The position numbers and the translations under genes are program-made. Source: Nostoc sp. 'Peltigera membranacea cyanobiont' N6 (GTDB taxonomy: Bacteria > Cyanobacteriota > Cyanobacteriia > Cyanobacteriales > Nostocaceae). From it: DNA of 64,000 nucleotides. Below are positions 18,906 through 28,279 of the stretch, in pieces; position 1 is the first letter of the stretch, and the number at the start of each line of letters is the position of its first letter. The stretch is taken from assembly GCF_002949735.1 (NCBI RefSeq), contig NZ_CP026681.1, positions 6,602,501 through 6,666,500 of the forward strand, written 5' to 3'. A model generated the notes under the pieces. The model made no database searches and had not been told where the DNA came from. It was given only the letters and a program-made list of their open reading frames with translations.

Positions 18906-19778
18906 TCATTCGATGATTAATTCCTGCAATTCTTTTCGTAAAGACAAAGGCTCATAACCCAATGCAAAAGCTTTAGAACTATTTAAAGAAACATCTGCTG
19001 GCCTAGCTGCTGCCATTTCCACATCTTGTTGTCGGCAGGATTTGAGTTTGGTAGCAGGGAGTTGAAATACTTCAACTAATATCTTTCCAAAATCATAACG
19101 CGAAATCCGCTCTTTGCCACCTAAGTGAATGATGCCGTTAACTTTTTCTAATGCTAATAAAAGTCCTTGAGCGGCAGTTTTTCCACTTACTGGGGTACGA
19201 AATTCATCTATAAATAAATTGAGTTCTTTTTCTGCTTTTAAAGTTTGAATGAATGGCTGAATAAAGCTTTTGGCTGTAGGTGTGGCTGCCCCAAACATCA
19301 ACGGCATTCGACAGACTGCTGTCATGGGATATCTTTCTAGCATACCTGCTTCTGCGATCGCTTTTTGCTCGCCGTAAAGGTTGACAGGACACACAGAATC
19401 TGATTCTCGATAGGGAGCATTTAAGCCATCAAAAACCAAGTCGGTTGAGGTAAAAGCACAAGGAATAGAGTTATCCGCGCAAAGTCCTGCAATATTGCAG
19501 GATGCTGTGACGTTAATTGCGTGCGATTCTTCAGGGTGGGTTTGACAAAAATTTGGTTGCGAATGTGCGGCTGTATGAATGACTGCTGTTGGCTTGACAT
19601 CACTAAATATACGCTGCAATTCCCGAAAATCTGTTAAGTTCACTTTTAGCATTTTGATCCCAGGAATTTCTAAAGGATGGGATAAATAAGTGCCATAAAT
19701 CTCCCATTCTTGTTTTGCAAGTTGGCAAAGATGCCATCCTAAAAAACCACTGGCTCCGGTGATTAACAATTTTTTCAT
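18906..19778 (-). CDS. RmlD-like NAD(P)-dependent sugar reductase
   Basis: An extended SDR of 290 residues when begun at the ATG at 19778 (MKKLLITGASGFLGWHLC); the open frame allows seven more residues to 19799. TGASGFLG binds the cofactor, STDLVFDG and NLYGEQK supply Thr/Tyr/Lys, and the DEFRTPVSG segment matches dTDP-4-dehydrorhamnose reductases. It could reduce a 4-keto nucleotide sugar, but it is distant from housekeeping RmlD and stands alone, so the substrate is open. The TPR lipoprotein gene lies upstream on the same strand. Confidence 0.8.
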   Translation of the reverse strand: MKKLLITGASGFLGWHLCQLAKQEWEIYGTYLSHPLEIPGIKMLKVNLTDFRELQRIFSDVKPTAVIHTAAHSQPNFCQTHPEESHAINVTASCNIAGLCADNSIPCAFTSTDLVFDGLNAPYRESDSVCPVNLYGEQKAIAEAGMLERYPMTAVCRMPLMFGAATPTAKSFIQPFIQTLKAEKELNLFIDEFRTPVSGKTAAQGLLLALEKVNGIIHLGGKERISRYDFGKILVEVFQLPATKLKSCRQQDVEMAAARPADVSLNSSKAFALGYEPLSLRKELQELIIE

Positions 19779-19856
19779 GTCTAATTGTAAACCGCTCAAG
19801 AAAAAATCCTTGCTACAGTAAGCTCATATTTTACACTGAGTGGTGGTGACAAAATA

Positions 19857-20600
19857 CTATTGCAGTAATTCCTGAAACTGCTTTTCACTACGCACTTTGC
19901 TAAAGTCTGGATCCGTTTTGGCTAATTTCTTGTATTTATCAGGAACCAGCTTGATGGCTTTGTCTAAATTCTCAATTGCTAATTCCAGATTGCTTTGTAA
20001 AGCATAAGAGCAAGCTTTGTTGTAATATGCTTGGTGTAAATCTGGCTTGATGGCGATCGCTCTATTATAAGATGCAATAGCGTCTTGGTAGCGGTGCAGC
20101 TTTGTCAGAGCAATGCCTCGGTTAATTAAAGCTTCATATTTGTCGGGTTTGATAGCGATCGCTTTGTCGTAAGATGCAACAGCATCTTTGTAGCGTTGCA
20201 ACGATGTCAAAACTATACCACGATTATACCAAGCTTCATATTTGTCGGGTTTGATAGCGATCGCTTTGTCGTAAGATACCAGAGCGTCTTTGTAACGTTG
20301 CAATGATGTCAAGCCTATGCCACGGTTAATCCAAGCTTCAGGACTCTCAGCTTTGATGGCGATCGCTTTGTCATAAGCTTTTATTGCATCTTCATAACGT
20401 TGTCCATCTAATAAATTATTACCTTGATGAAAAAAATCTTCTGCTTTTTGGGTAGTCTTCGCTTCTATGAAAAGCTGGGTTACATTACTTTCTTGGACAA
20501 CTTGTGTAGTCTTTTCTATTGATGAGTTTGCCCCACCACTACAACCAAAAGCGAAGAAAGCTATCAAGCCAGATGCAACTAAGCAGCGCTGAAAAACCAT
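19857..20600 (-). CDS. TPR-repeat lipoprotein
   Basis: The 247-residue protein starts with a lipoprotein signal ending AFFAFGC, giving lipidation at Cys20. From about residue 52 there are five tetratricopeptide repeats built on AIKAYDKAIAIK, followed by a partial sixth. The repeat DNA is nearly identical between copies, and HIP1 octamers GCGATCGC fall at the same spot in several (AIAIK codons). The product probably sits on the periplasmic face and binds proteins. The gene has recently expanded or been homogenised by gene conversion. Confidence 0.85.
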   Translation of the reverse strand: MVFQRCLVASGLIAFFAFGCSGGANSSIEKTTQVVQESNVTQLFIEAKTTQKAEDFFHQGNNLLDGQRYEDAIKAYDKAIAIKAESPEAWINRGIGLTSLQRYKDALVSYDKAIAIKPDKYEAWYNRGIVLTSLQRYKDAVASYDKAIAIKPDKYEALINRGIALTKLHRYQDAIASYNRAIAIKPDLHQAYYNKACSYALQSNLELAIENLDKAIKLVPDKYKKLAKTDPDFSKVRSEKQFQELLQ

Positions 20601-21262
20601 GCTGTACCTACAAAACTTCTGAGACGATGTTAAAATTCGTTCGTTTTTTGAGTATTATCAAAATACACTAGTTTATACCCATTAATTTACTTATATTTTC
20701 AGAAAGAGCTTGGTTGATAATGCATATATGCTTATTTAAATCAAGCGGATAATACATTATCATATTAAATATACATAAAGCAATTACTTAGAACTTATTT
20801 CACTAAAAAAACATTATTTTTGTTGCTGTATATGTTGTAATAGCAAGGATTTGGGAATATTTATTTTAGTTAACAAGGTTGCGATCGCACTAGTTTTTCA
20901 CCAAATCAATGATGTTATTTGCTTTATTCTATCAAGCAAATATCTAGGCTAATCATTATTCATATTATGTCTTTGCATCTTTCTAGCAATTTTAACTATG
21001 CAACTTAAGAACGCATCACGCATTATATTAACAAATTCTAGAGGGTTAAATCTCCCGCTTCTAACAATGTGTTGTTTTGTGGCGATGGTGATTTGTATAT
21101 TTATTTAATCATTGATAATAGCAGATGAAATAAAGCAATTTAATATCTATAAAGAGGACATTTTAGATAATGCCTCCATGTCTTTTTCATCCAAAATTAT
21201 GTTTTCATTTAAAAGACATGAAGGCAAAAAATAGATAACAATATGCTCTAGCTTTGTAACAC
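20601..21262. other. AT-rich intergenic region
   Basis: These 662 bases hold no convincing gene or RNA. They are strongly AT-rich, with one HIP1 site near 20880. The promoter of the TPR gene should lie near 20610-20700. I could not find a clear terminator for the crtO-like gene upstream. Confidence 0.4.
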
Positions 21263-22966
21263 CTAACTAATGCCAAATACTGACTCGACAGTTGACTTAA
21301 TCGAATCTCGCGCATCCTTTAAAGTTTGGCTAATGGGATGCTTTGCTTGCAAAAATACACGCGCACAATTGCGTCCCGGCATTCCCGAAATCGAACCACC
21401 TGGATGAGTCCCTGCACCAGTCAAGAATAGATTCTCAATAGGCGTTTTGTAGTTCGCTATTTCTGGTAAGGGACGGAAAAATATCATCTGATCTAAAGTC
21501 ATATCAATATGATAATAATTTCCTTTGTACGCACCTAATCTTTCTCCTAGTTCTGCTGGGCTTTCTACACGACGGGCGATAGTTGCATTCTTGACATTCG
21601 GTGCATAGTCTGCCAACTTATCAATCACCCTATCTGCAACTTTGTTTTTCAATTCATCTGTCCAACCAGTACCTTTTAAACCAGTGCCTTCTGCACCAGC
21701 AATTTGATAGGGGGCAAAAAATTCAATCCATACGGTGTGCTTACCTGCTGGTGCTAATGTAGCGTCTAAATAACTAGGCATTACCACATACATTGATGGG
21801 TCAGCATCAGGAATTTCTCCCAAGGTGCATTTACTATGAGCCTGTTCTACATGAGCCACAGAATCAGCAATTAAGATAGAACCAACGAGATATTCGTCTT
21901 TGTGGGCGTGGTATGGAAAGCGCAGTGGTTCGTCTAAAGCTAAGTCTATCTTGAGGATGGTTTCGTTATTATTAACGATGCGGCGTTCTAACCTTTCCCA
22001 TAAATCTGGATCGGCTCCATCAACATCGCTTTTATCAGTCATTTGTAAGAACAACCGCTTGGCATCAATATTAGAAATAACCCCATGTTTAGCGCGATAT
22101 TCTTTACCACCACCAACCCGCACACCTACAGCTTTTCCATCATCAATTAAAACTTTTTCAACATGCTGATCTGTGAGAATAACGCCACCTTTACTTGTGA
22201 CTAAATTCACCAAAGCTTGCACAAGTGCGCCAGTACCGCCGCGAGGTCTGGCCATTCCAGGATTATGACGCATTGCCATCATAATTGCACCAATAGCAAG
22301 GGTTTTTTGCGATGGTGGCGCACCAAGTTCTGCTGCTAATCTGGCTAGTGGCGCTTTCAGAAATTCCTCATCAAACCACTCATTAAGTAAATCTTCAGCG
22401 CTGGTTAACATGGTGCGAATAAAGTCCAGCGTTTTATTGGGAGAACCAATAACCGAAAATAAATCTTTCAGTTTGGTGATGTCGTAGTTACCAACGATAT
22501 CTATAATTGACTTTGGTGGTGCATTAAACATAGGAACCATTGCACCGATCGCTCGCTGCCAAAAGTCTACAAATTCAGCGTATTTTTTGGCATCACGTTC
22601 GCTGTAACGGGCAATTTCTGCACAAGTCTTTTCCACTGACTTATGTCCTAAGAAATACTTACCATCAGGATGAGGACAGAAAACAACCGGATCGCACTCC
22701 AGATAATGCAAGCCGTATTTTTCTAGTTCTAATTCTTCAACAACTGGCCCCAAGTGAATAAATTCATGGTCAATGGCACATAAATTAAATTTAAACCCAG
22801 GAGCTTCTTGGGGTAAACATTCTTCAGTTGTTGCTGCACCACCTGGAACAGAACGTTTTTCCAATAACAGGACACTATAACCAGCTTTCAGCAAATAAGC
22901 TGCACAAACTAGCCCATTGTGCCCAGCACCGATCAGCACAACATCATACTCTTGCATAGTTATCAT
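21263..22966 (-). CDS. crtO: CrtO-type carotenoid ketolase / FAD-dependent oxidoreductase
   Basis: A 567-residue phytoene-desaturase-superfamily flavoprotein. The Rossmann motif IGAGHNGLVCAAYL and LLEKRSVPGGAATTEE lie near the N-terminus, and the C-terminal FAD segment reads FLTGAGTHPGGSISGMPGRNCA, both typical of CrtO. In cyanobacteria CrtO introduces a keto group into beta-carotene to give echinenone. The true start may be the ATG at 22957 (MQEYDVVLIGAG). Close relatives include uncharacterised oxidoreductases, so the ketolase role is likely, not proven. No other carotenoid gene is adjacent. Confidence 0.75.
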   Translation of the reverse strand: MITMQEYDVVLIGAGHNGLVCAAYLLKAGYSVLLLEKRSVPGGAATTEECLPQEAPGFKFNLCAIDHEFIHLGPVVEELELEKYGLHYLECDPVVFCPHPDGKYFLGHKSVEKTCAEIARYSERDAKKYAEFVDFWQRAIGAMVPMFNAPPKSIIDIVGNYDITKLKDLFSVIGSPNKTLDFIRTMLTSAEDLLNEWFDEEFLKAPLARLAAELGAPPSQKTLAIGAIMMAMRHNPGMARPRGGTGALVQALVNLVTSKGGVILTDQHVEKVLIDDGKAVGVRVGGGKEYRAKHGVISNIDAKRLFLQMTDKSDVDGADPDLWERLERRIVNNNETILKIDLALDEPLRFPYHAHKDEYLVGSILIADSVAHVEQAHSKCTLGEIPDADPSMYVVMPSYLDATLAPAGKHTVWIEFFAPYQIAGAEGTGLKGTGWTDELKNKVADRVIDKLADYAPNVKNATIARRVESPAELGERLGAYKGNYYHIDMTLDQMIFFRPLPEIANYKTPIENLFLTGAGTHPGGSISGMPGRNCARVFLQAKHPISQTLKDARDSIKSTVESVFGIS

Positions 22967-23062
22967 TTTGAAATTAAGTAGCTTTCAAAAGTTTATAAAA
23001 TTTTTAATAAATTTACATCACTCCCTAGTTACAAAAATTATCTTTAACTAGTGCCAGTCCTA

Positions 23063-23821
23063 CTAAGGAGATAGTTCCGTGATTGATGAGGGTATTTGCT
23101 TTACTTGAGTTTCTACCAGAAGTATTAAACTACCCTTTTCTACTTTTATATCTTTAATCTTGAACGCCATATCTTCCCATTTTAAGTATGGCAGATTCAT
23201 CAATTCTTTTACTTTCTGCATTAATGCTGTAACTAATTCTATTGAAACACCCTCTCCCTCAGTGCAGTTAAAACTCTCCAGCATCGCGGGTTTTGCATGA
23301 GTGCGTGGACGAAGCACCGCAGTGTAAGCTAAAGGGCGAGTATTTCCCTTTTCCTTTAACAGCACTCTTCCCCTACATTCTATTTTGGCATCACTAGGTA
23401 AAAATACTTTAATTTCTTGTGGTTCAAAACTCACAATTTCACCATCTACATCCAACTCCAAGTTTTGCATCTGGGTGCGAATAAAGTCTGAGGTCAAGGC
23501 GCGATTAATATCTACTTCTGTAAGTATAATGCGGGCTGTAGCATTTACTGGCTCATTGAGTTCTATTTGACCAAAAAGAGCGCTTAAGGGATTAATATTA
23601 ATACTATCTGTTTGCAGTTTTATTTCCTGTACGCGAATGTCTTCTTGGATCGCTAATCCTTTACCTACAACCGAAACCCCATCAGCTTGTCCCTGAACTA
23701 TTTTCAACAGATCGGTTTGTATATCTATTTCTATATTTTCTGCTCCATCTAGCTTTTCGGATATTCTCCTTTCAGCTTCCTGGGATAGAAATTCTTCTTC
23801 CAAACGATGCTCATCAGGCAT
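23063..23821 (-). CDS. LmeA-like (DUF2993) phospholipid-binding protein
   Basis: The 252-residue protein lacks a signal peptide. It has the DUF2993 pattern: SEKLDGAENIEIDIQTDLLKIVQGQADGV, a long beta-rich middle with VNATARIILTEVDINRAL, and repeated ISFEP/IKVFLPSDAKI strands. Family members bind lipid in an elongated beta-helix groove; in mycobacteria LmeA affects mannan elongation. The cyanobacterial role is unknown. It is a single gene between crtO and the AtzG-like gene. Confidence 0.75.
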   Translation of the reverse strand: MPDEHRLEEEFLSQEAERRISEKLDGAENIEIDIQTDLLKIVQGQADGVSVVGKGLAIQEDIRVQEIKLQTDSININPLSALFGQIELNEPVNATARIILTEVDINRALTSDFIRTQMQNLELDVDGEIVSFEPQEIKVFLPSDAKIECRGRVLLKEKGNTRPLAYTAVLRPRTHAKPAMLESFNCTEGEGVSIELVTALMQKVKELMNLPYLKWEDMAFKIKDIKVEKGSLILLVETQVKQIPSSITELSP

Positions 23822-24148
23822 GAATTACTAATCTCATAAATGTCCTCTTACTATTTACTGTAAAGGCTACATACTAAGGAGCGAATCTATATTTTGGTAT
23901 ATGTAATTTGGAGAATTAAGGTAATTTTTCATTTATGAGTAAAACTGCTTTAATTAGTCAAAGAACTTGTTAATTAATTATAAATAAACTTGAAAATGTA
24001 TCTAAATATATAGATAGAGGTAAAGATTTGCTGAAAACAAGCATGACTCCCAGAAAAAGGTATCTTCAGTATTTTCGAGAAAACCATAAAAAAAGAAGCT
24101 TTATAGTCTCAGTATATTTTCAAAACTCAAAGCTGATTCCTAAAGCTA
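23822..24148. other. Intergenic region, nothing firm
   Basis: A 327-base AT-rich gap between two leftward genes. No amidase reading frame, whole or broken, is present here even though the upstream AtzG-like protein would normally have one beside it. No hairpin with a T-run was found. Confidence 0.4.
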
Positions 24149-24334
24149 TTATGGTTCAAATATAGGTGCAGCTTCAATTTCTTCTGTTAGAGGAAACTCA
24201 TTAACAAGATTAGCGATCGCCATAATTCTCTCAAAATTTGCCACCACTCCATCACGGTACTCATCTCTTACCTGCAAATCCAACAACAATGCCATTTGCT
24301 CAACATACTCACCCACATCAAATCCTTTTCTCAT
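24149..24334 (-). CDS. AtzG-like (DUF4089) small protein
   Basis: Only 61 residues: VGEYVEQMALLLDLQVRDEY, then VVANFERIMAIANLVNEFPL and an acidic end EEIEAAPIFEP. This is the AtzG-like/DUF4089 pattern of a helical stabilising subunit that normally partners an AtzE-type amidase encoded next door. A GGAGG-rich ribosome site precedes the ATG. There is no amidase downstream here, so its partner must be elsewhere or lost. Confidence 0.75.
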   Translation of the reverse strand: MRKGFDVGEYVEQMALLLDLQVRDEYRDGVVANFERIMAIANLVNEFPLTEEIEAAPIFEP

Positions 24335-24400
24335 CTCTCCTCCTCTGCGGTTCGTTAGTTATTCTAAACTTATAACCTCTTGCTACACCTCAAATAAACA

Positions 24401-24736
24401 ATGCGATTAATTTTATACAGTAAACCAGGCTGTCATTTATGCGAAGGCTTGCAAGAAAAGCTAGAAAAAATCCAAAATCTTAGTTTCGAGTTGGAAATTA
24501 GGGATATTACGACTCGTGAAGATTGGTTTGCTGCCTATGAGTATGAGGTGCCAGTACTTTATTTATCGAATGACAGAGGACTAGAGGAGGACACTTGCGT
24601 GCGGGGGTTCCCCCCCGTTGAGCAAAGTTTCCGTGGCGCGGAGGAAAAAATTATAGAAGCACCATTACCGCGTCCTTCTCCTCGTGCTAGCGTGCAGCAG
24701 TTGGAGCAAATGTTGCGTAAGTATTTAGCCAATTAG
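24401..24736 (+). CDS. Glutaredoxin-family protein with in-frame insertion
   Basis: The N-terminus MRLILYSKPGCHLCEGLQEKL carries the C-x-x-C redox site (Cys11, Cys14), and YEVPVLYL is the cis-Pro segment of the thioredoxin fold. Family members are about 85-90 residues; this one has 111. The extra residues 64-83 (from DTCVRGFPP to GAEEK) are encoded by a G/C-palindromic segment and look like a repeat inserted in frame. The conserved end LPRPSPRASVQQLEQML resumes after it. murE starts 53 bases downstream on the same strand. Confidence 0.78.
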   Translation: MRLILYSKPGCHLCEGLQEKLEKIQNLSFELEIRDITTREDWFAAYEYEVPVLYLSNDRGLEEDTCVRGFPPVEQSFRGAEEKIIEAPLPRPSPRASVQQLEQMLRKYLAN

Positions 24737-24789
24737 AAAAAAATAATGCAGAATAAGCGCAAGATCAAGAATGTGACGAGGTTCACAAC

Positions 24790-26292
24790 ATGAAATTGCG
24801 GGAATTACTAACGGCGGTAGACAGTGTTGAGCAATTGCCTAGCCATCCGACTTTAGAGGATGTGGAAGTTAGGGGTTTGAAGACGAATTCTCATGCTTGT
24901 CGTGTGGGAGATTTGTTTATTGGGATGCCAGGAACACGAGTTGATGGTGGGGAATTTTGGCAAAGTGCGATCGCATCGGGGGCTGTAGCTGCGATCGTCT
25001 CTCCTGAAGCTGCACAAAAAAATCCTCCCACAAATCAGGCTGTGGTCATCAGTGCAAGTAACATCACTCAAGCTTGTGCCCAGATAGCTAGTGCTTTTTA
25101 CGGTTATCCAGGGCGAAAACTTAAGCTGGTAGGCGTGACTGGTACAAATGGCAAAACTACAACTACCCATCTAATTGAATTTTTGCTGATCGAAGCTAAT
25201 CTAGCTACAGCTTTGATGGGAACTCTCTACACCCGTTGGGCTGGTTTTGAGCAAACTGCTGCTCACACTACGCCCTTCGCCGTGGAACTGCAACAGCAGC
25301 TAGCAGAGGCTGTAAATGCTGGTAGTGAGTTCGGGGTGATGGAAGTGAGTTCCCACGCTTTGGCCCAAGGGAGAGTGTTGGGTTGTGAATTTGAGGTGGC
25401 GGTATTTAGCAATCTGACTCAAGACCATCTCGACTATCACAGCGACATGGAAGATTACTTTGCCGCCAAAGCGTTGTTATTTAGCCCGAATTATCTCAAG
25501 GGACGAGCAATCATTAATGCTGATGATTCTTATGGCAAACGGTTAATTGCTTCGTTAGATTCCTCACAGGTTTGGAGTTACAGTGTCAACGACAACAGCG
25601 CTGATTTATGGATGAGCGATTTAAGTTATGAGCCGAATGGTGTCAGTGGTACATTACATACACCAAAAGGTGACGTAGCTTTTCGATCGCCTCTAGTCGG
25701 ACAATATAATTTAGAAAATCTTTTAGCAGCCGTAGGAGCAGTTTTACACTTAGGGCTAGATTTGCAGTTAGTGGCATCTGTAATACCTGATTTTCCTGGA
25801 GTTCCCGGACGGATGGAACGGGTACAGATTAAACCTGAGCAAGATATTAGCGTGATTGTAGATTATGCCCACACACCCGATAGCTTGGAAAATCTGTTGA
25901 AAGCTGCACGCCCGTTTATACCAGGGAAGGTGATTTGCGTATTTGGTTGTGGAGGCGATCGCGATCGCACTAAGCGCCCAAAAATGGGTAAAATTGCTGC
26001 TGAGTTAGCTGATGTGGCAGTAGTGACATCAGATAATCCCCGGACTGAAGATCCAGAACGAATTTTAGAAGACGTTTTGGCAGGAATTCCCCCCACAATA
26101 AAACCAATGGTAATTTGCGATCGGGCTACTGCAATTCGTACTGCTATTTTACAAGCACAACCAGGTGATGGAGTCTTGCTTGCTGGCAAGGGTCACGAAG
26201 ACTACCAAATTCTTGGTACTGAAAAAATCCATTTTGATGACCGAGAACACGCACGCGAGGCTTTACAAGAAAGACTGAACATCCAACGTTAA
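24790..26292 (+). CDS. murE: UDP-MurNAc-L-Ala-D-Glu:meso-DAP ligase
   Basis: The 500-residue Mur ligase adds diaminopimelate to the peptidoglycan precursor. It contains the ATP loop TGTNGKTTTTH, the central EVSSHALAQGRV and NLTQDHLDYH, and the DAP-specifying DNPRTEDP near the C-terminus, ending with GKGHEDYQ. Length and order are standard. It works in the cytoplasm. The gene is not in a division-cell-wall cluster, which is usual for cyanobacteria. Confidence 0.96.
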   Translation: MKLRELLTAVDSVEQLPSHPTLEDVEVRGLKTNSHACRVGDLFIGMPGTRVDGGEFWQSAIASGAVAAIVSPEAAQKNPPTNQAVVISASNITQACAQIASAFYGYPGRKLKLVGVTGTNGKTTTTHLIEFLLIEANLATALMGTLYTRWAGFEQTAAHTTPFAVELQQQLAEAVNAGSEFGVMEVSSHALAQGRVLGCEFEVAVFSNLTQDHLDYHSDMEDYFAAKALLFSPNYLKGRAIINADDSYGKRLIASLDSSQVWSYSVNDNSADLWMSDLSYEPNGVSGTLHTPKGDVAFRSPLVGQYNLENLLAAVGAVLHLGLDLQLVASVIPDFPGVPGRMERVQIKPEQDISVIVDYAHTPDSLENLLKAARPFIPGKVICVFGCGGDRDRTKRPKMGKIAAELADVAVVTSDNPRTEDPERILEDVLAGIPPTIKPMVICDRATAIRTAILQAQPGDGVLLAGKGHEDYQILGTEKIHFDDREHAREALQERLNIQR

Positions 26293-26607
26293 TTTGGGCA
26301 TTGGGGATTAGAATTCAAAGACTCATTAATGGGGTTCAAATCCTCATTAATGGAGTTCAAAGGTCGATAAGTGGATAAATTGAGTTTTCTAACTCCTGCC
26401 CAATTCCCCATCCACTCATACCATTACCCGAAATGCTTGATACAAATGATTTGTCTCTAACTCTTTCCCCCTGCCCCCTGCCCCCTGCCCCCTGCCCCTT
26501 TTTACAGTTAATGTTTCTTTCCGTGGGGATTTTGTAAAAAATGCACACATAAAGGTGAAAATCGAAGACAGAATTATTTATTGCTTCATCCTTTTTATGC
26601 TTGACTC
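26293..26607. repeat. Intergenic tandem repeats, including (CCCCCTG)4
   Basis: Two adjacent 20-base units of the form CTCATTAATGGNGTTCAAA lie at 26322-26341 and 26343-26362. Four perfect copies of the heptamer CCCCCTG lie at 26467-26494, a short tandemly repeated repeat of the kind well known in heterocystous cyanobacteria. The promoter of the downstream kinase gene must lie within the last 100 bases. Confidence 0.75.
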
Positions 26608-28071
26608 ATGAATGTTTCTTTGGCTAAGGATCTGTCTGTTTATCAACTGGTTATGGGAGTGCAAGTGCCTCCAAAACCATTGTCCCTCAGTCCTGCTACT
26701 CTGCTATCACTGGTGAGAGCGCAAATTGACTTACTAATTGAGCAGCAAATTGCAGCCACTTTATGGGTGAAGCTACCACCAGAAAAAATTTGGCAATCAG
26801 AATTAGCACGTTATCAATCCTCAGTGGGTGCGTCTAGTCTCATCTATACTTGCCAGATTGAGGAGAGCGGAAAAGGGAGAGCAGGGGAAGATGAAGGAGG
26901 AGGGGAAGAAAATACTCCCTCATCTCCCTCGTCTTCTTCATCTCCTCATCATGTCACCGTTCACCTGCCACCAGATAGCCAACTGCGACGGGAAAACTTT
27001 CTTATGGTTTTATCGCCCCAGTTTTGCAGTTTAATTTTGGCTCATCGACCACTTAAAAAACGCAAAAATCAGATATCCACAAAGGTAAATACTAATAAAA
27101 ATCAGCCATTACTGATTATCACAACTGTTGAGGGGAGAGTAATTCAGCAAGTTTTAGATGGTATCCAAAAAGCAATTGCACCAGAATCATCCCCAATTGT
27201 ACCTGCTGATTTTATTTGTCCAACTGTGCCCCAAGCCGCACTAATGACTCAACTATTTGCCAAACAACTCCTAAGACAGGATGAAATTAATCGTCAAATC
27301 ATCACAGCCCGCACTACCAAGTTGCAGCAGCTAAATCAAGAACTGCACGATAAGGAGCAACTCCAAGATGAATATCTGAAGAATTTATGTCAAGAACTGC
27401 GTACACCTCTGACGCACATGAAGACAGCACTTTCGTTATTGAATTCTCCTAATCTCAAGCCCCCGCAGCGACAACGTTACTTACAGATGTTAAATACCCA
27501 GTGCGATCAGCAAAATTCCCTAATTACTGGTTTATTGGAACTGTTGCAACTAGAACGTAATTTAGAGGGGACGGCTTTAGAGTCGGTGCGGCTCTCAGAT
27601 ATTGTACCGGGAGTAGTCAGTACCTACCAACCTCTAGCCCAAGAAAAAGGGATTATGCTAGCCTACACCGTACCCACTGAACTCCCATCTATTTGGTGTG
27701 TGAGTGGTGGGCTGAGGCAGATTGTAATTAGTCTGCTGCACAACAGCATTAAGTTTACTCCTAATGGCGGTGAAGTATGGGTGCGTGCCCGTCTTCAAGG
27801 CGATTATGTCCAATTAGAATTCCGCGATCCGGGTATCGGTATTGCCGAAAGTGAGATTCCTAAAATCTTTGACCGATTTTATCGGGTGCGTGCAGCAGCA
27901 ACTGAAGATTATGGTGGTGCTGGTTTGGGGTTGACAATAGTACAGCAATTGCTGCTGCGCTGTGGCGGATCTATTTCTGTGAAAAGTAAATTATATGAAG
28001 GTTCCACATTTACAGTACAACTGGCGACTGTTAACAATACCCCAAGAGCGATCGCAATCCAAAAGGAGTGA
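26608..28071 (+). CDS. Soluble histidine-kinase-like protein lacking the phosphoacceptor His
   Basis: The 487-residue protein has no membrane segment. Residues 1-230 form a sensory region of the DICT type. Then comes a helical DHp domain and an intact ATPase domain (LLHNSIKFTPNGG, DPGIGI at Asp407, FDRFYR, GGAGLGLTI). The H-box reads NLCQELRTPLTHMKTAL: the usual S-H-E-L-R is C-Q-E-L-R, with Gln262 where the His should be (codon CAA). It therefore should not autophosphorylate in the normal way. Residues 86-113 (Gly/Glu- then Ser/Pro-rich) look like an inserted purine/pyrimidine tract. It could phosphorylate a partner, such as the paralogue at 29.4-30.9 kb. Confidence 0.88.
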   Translation: MNVSLAKDLSVYQLVMGVQVPPKPLSLSPATLLSLVRAQIDLLIEQQIAATLWVKLPPEKIWQSELARYQSSVGASSLIYTCQIEESGKGRAGEDEGGGEENTPSSPSSSSSPHHVTVHLPPDSQLRRENFLMVLSPQFCSLILAHRPLKKRKNQISTKVNTNKNQPLLIITTVEGRVIQQVLDGIQKAIAPESSPIVPADFICPTVPQAALMTQLFAKQLLRQDEINRQIITARTTKLQQLNQELHDKEQLQDEYLKNLCQELRTPLTHMKTALSLLNSPNLKPPQRQRYLQMLNTQCDQQNSLITGLLELLQLERNLEGTALESVRLSDIVPGVVSTYQPLAQEKGIMLAYTVPTELPSIWCVSGGLRQIVISLLHNSIKFTPNGGEVWVRARLQGDYVQLEFRDPGIGIAESEIPKIFDRFYRVRAAATEDYGGAGLGLTIVQQLLLRCGGSISVKSKLYEGSTFTVQLATVNNTPRAIAIQKE

Positions 28072-28279
28072 TGAGTTTTGATTATCCCCTAAGTAACTTT
28101 GTGGTGCTATACAACCTTGCCTTTTTTAAAGTTAACCAAAAAAAGCATCACAAATTTAGGCATAATCTATTTTGCTCATAAAGTTAATAAAAGGAATTAA
28201 AATTTAGTCACTAGCTAATTATCTCTATTGTGAACAATTAGTTTTTAATTCCTTCTTTTCCCCTGCTTACCAATAATTA

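Noticed and set aside
26467..26494. CCCCCTG repeats as a CRISPR array
   Set aside because: The unit is only seven bases with no spacers; it is a short tandem repeat.
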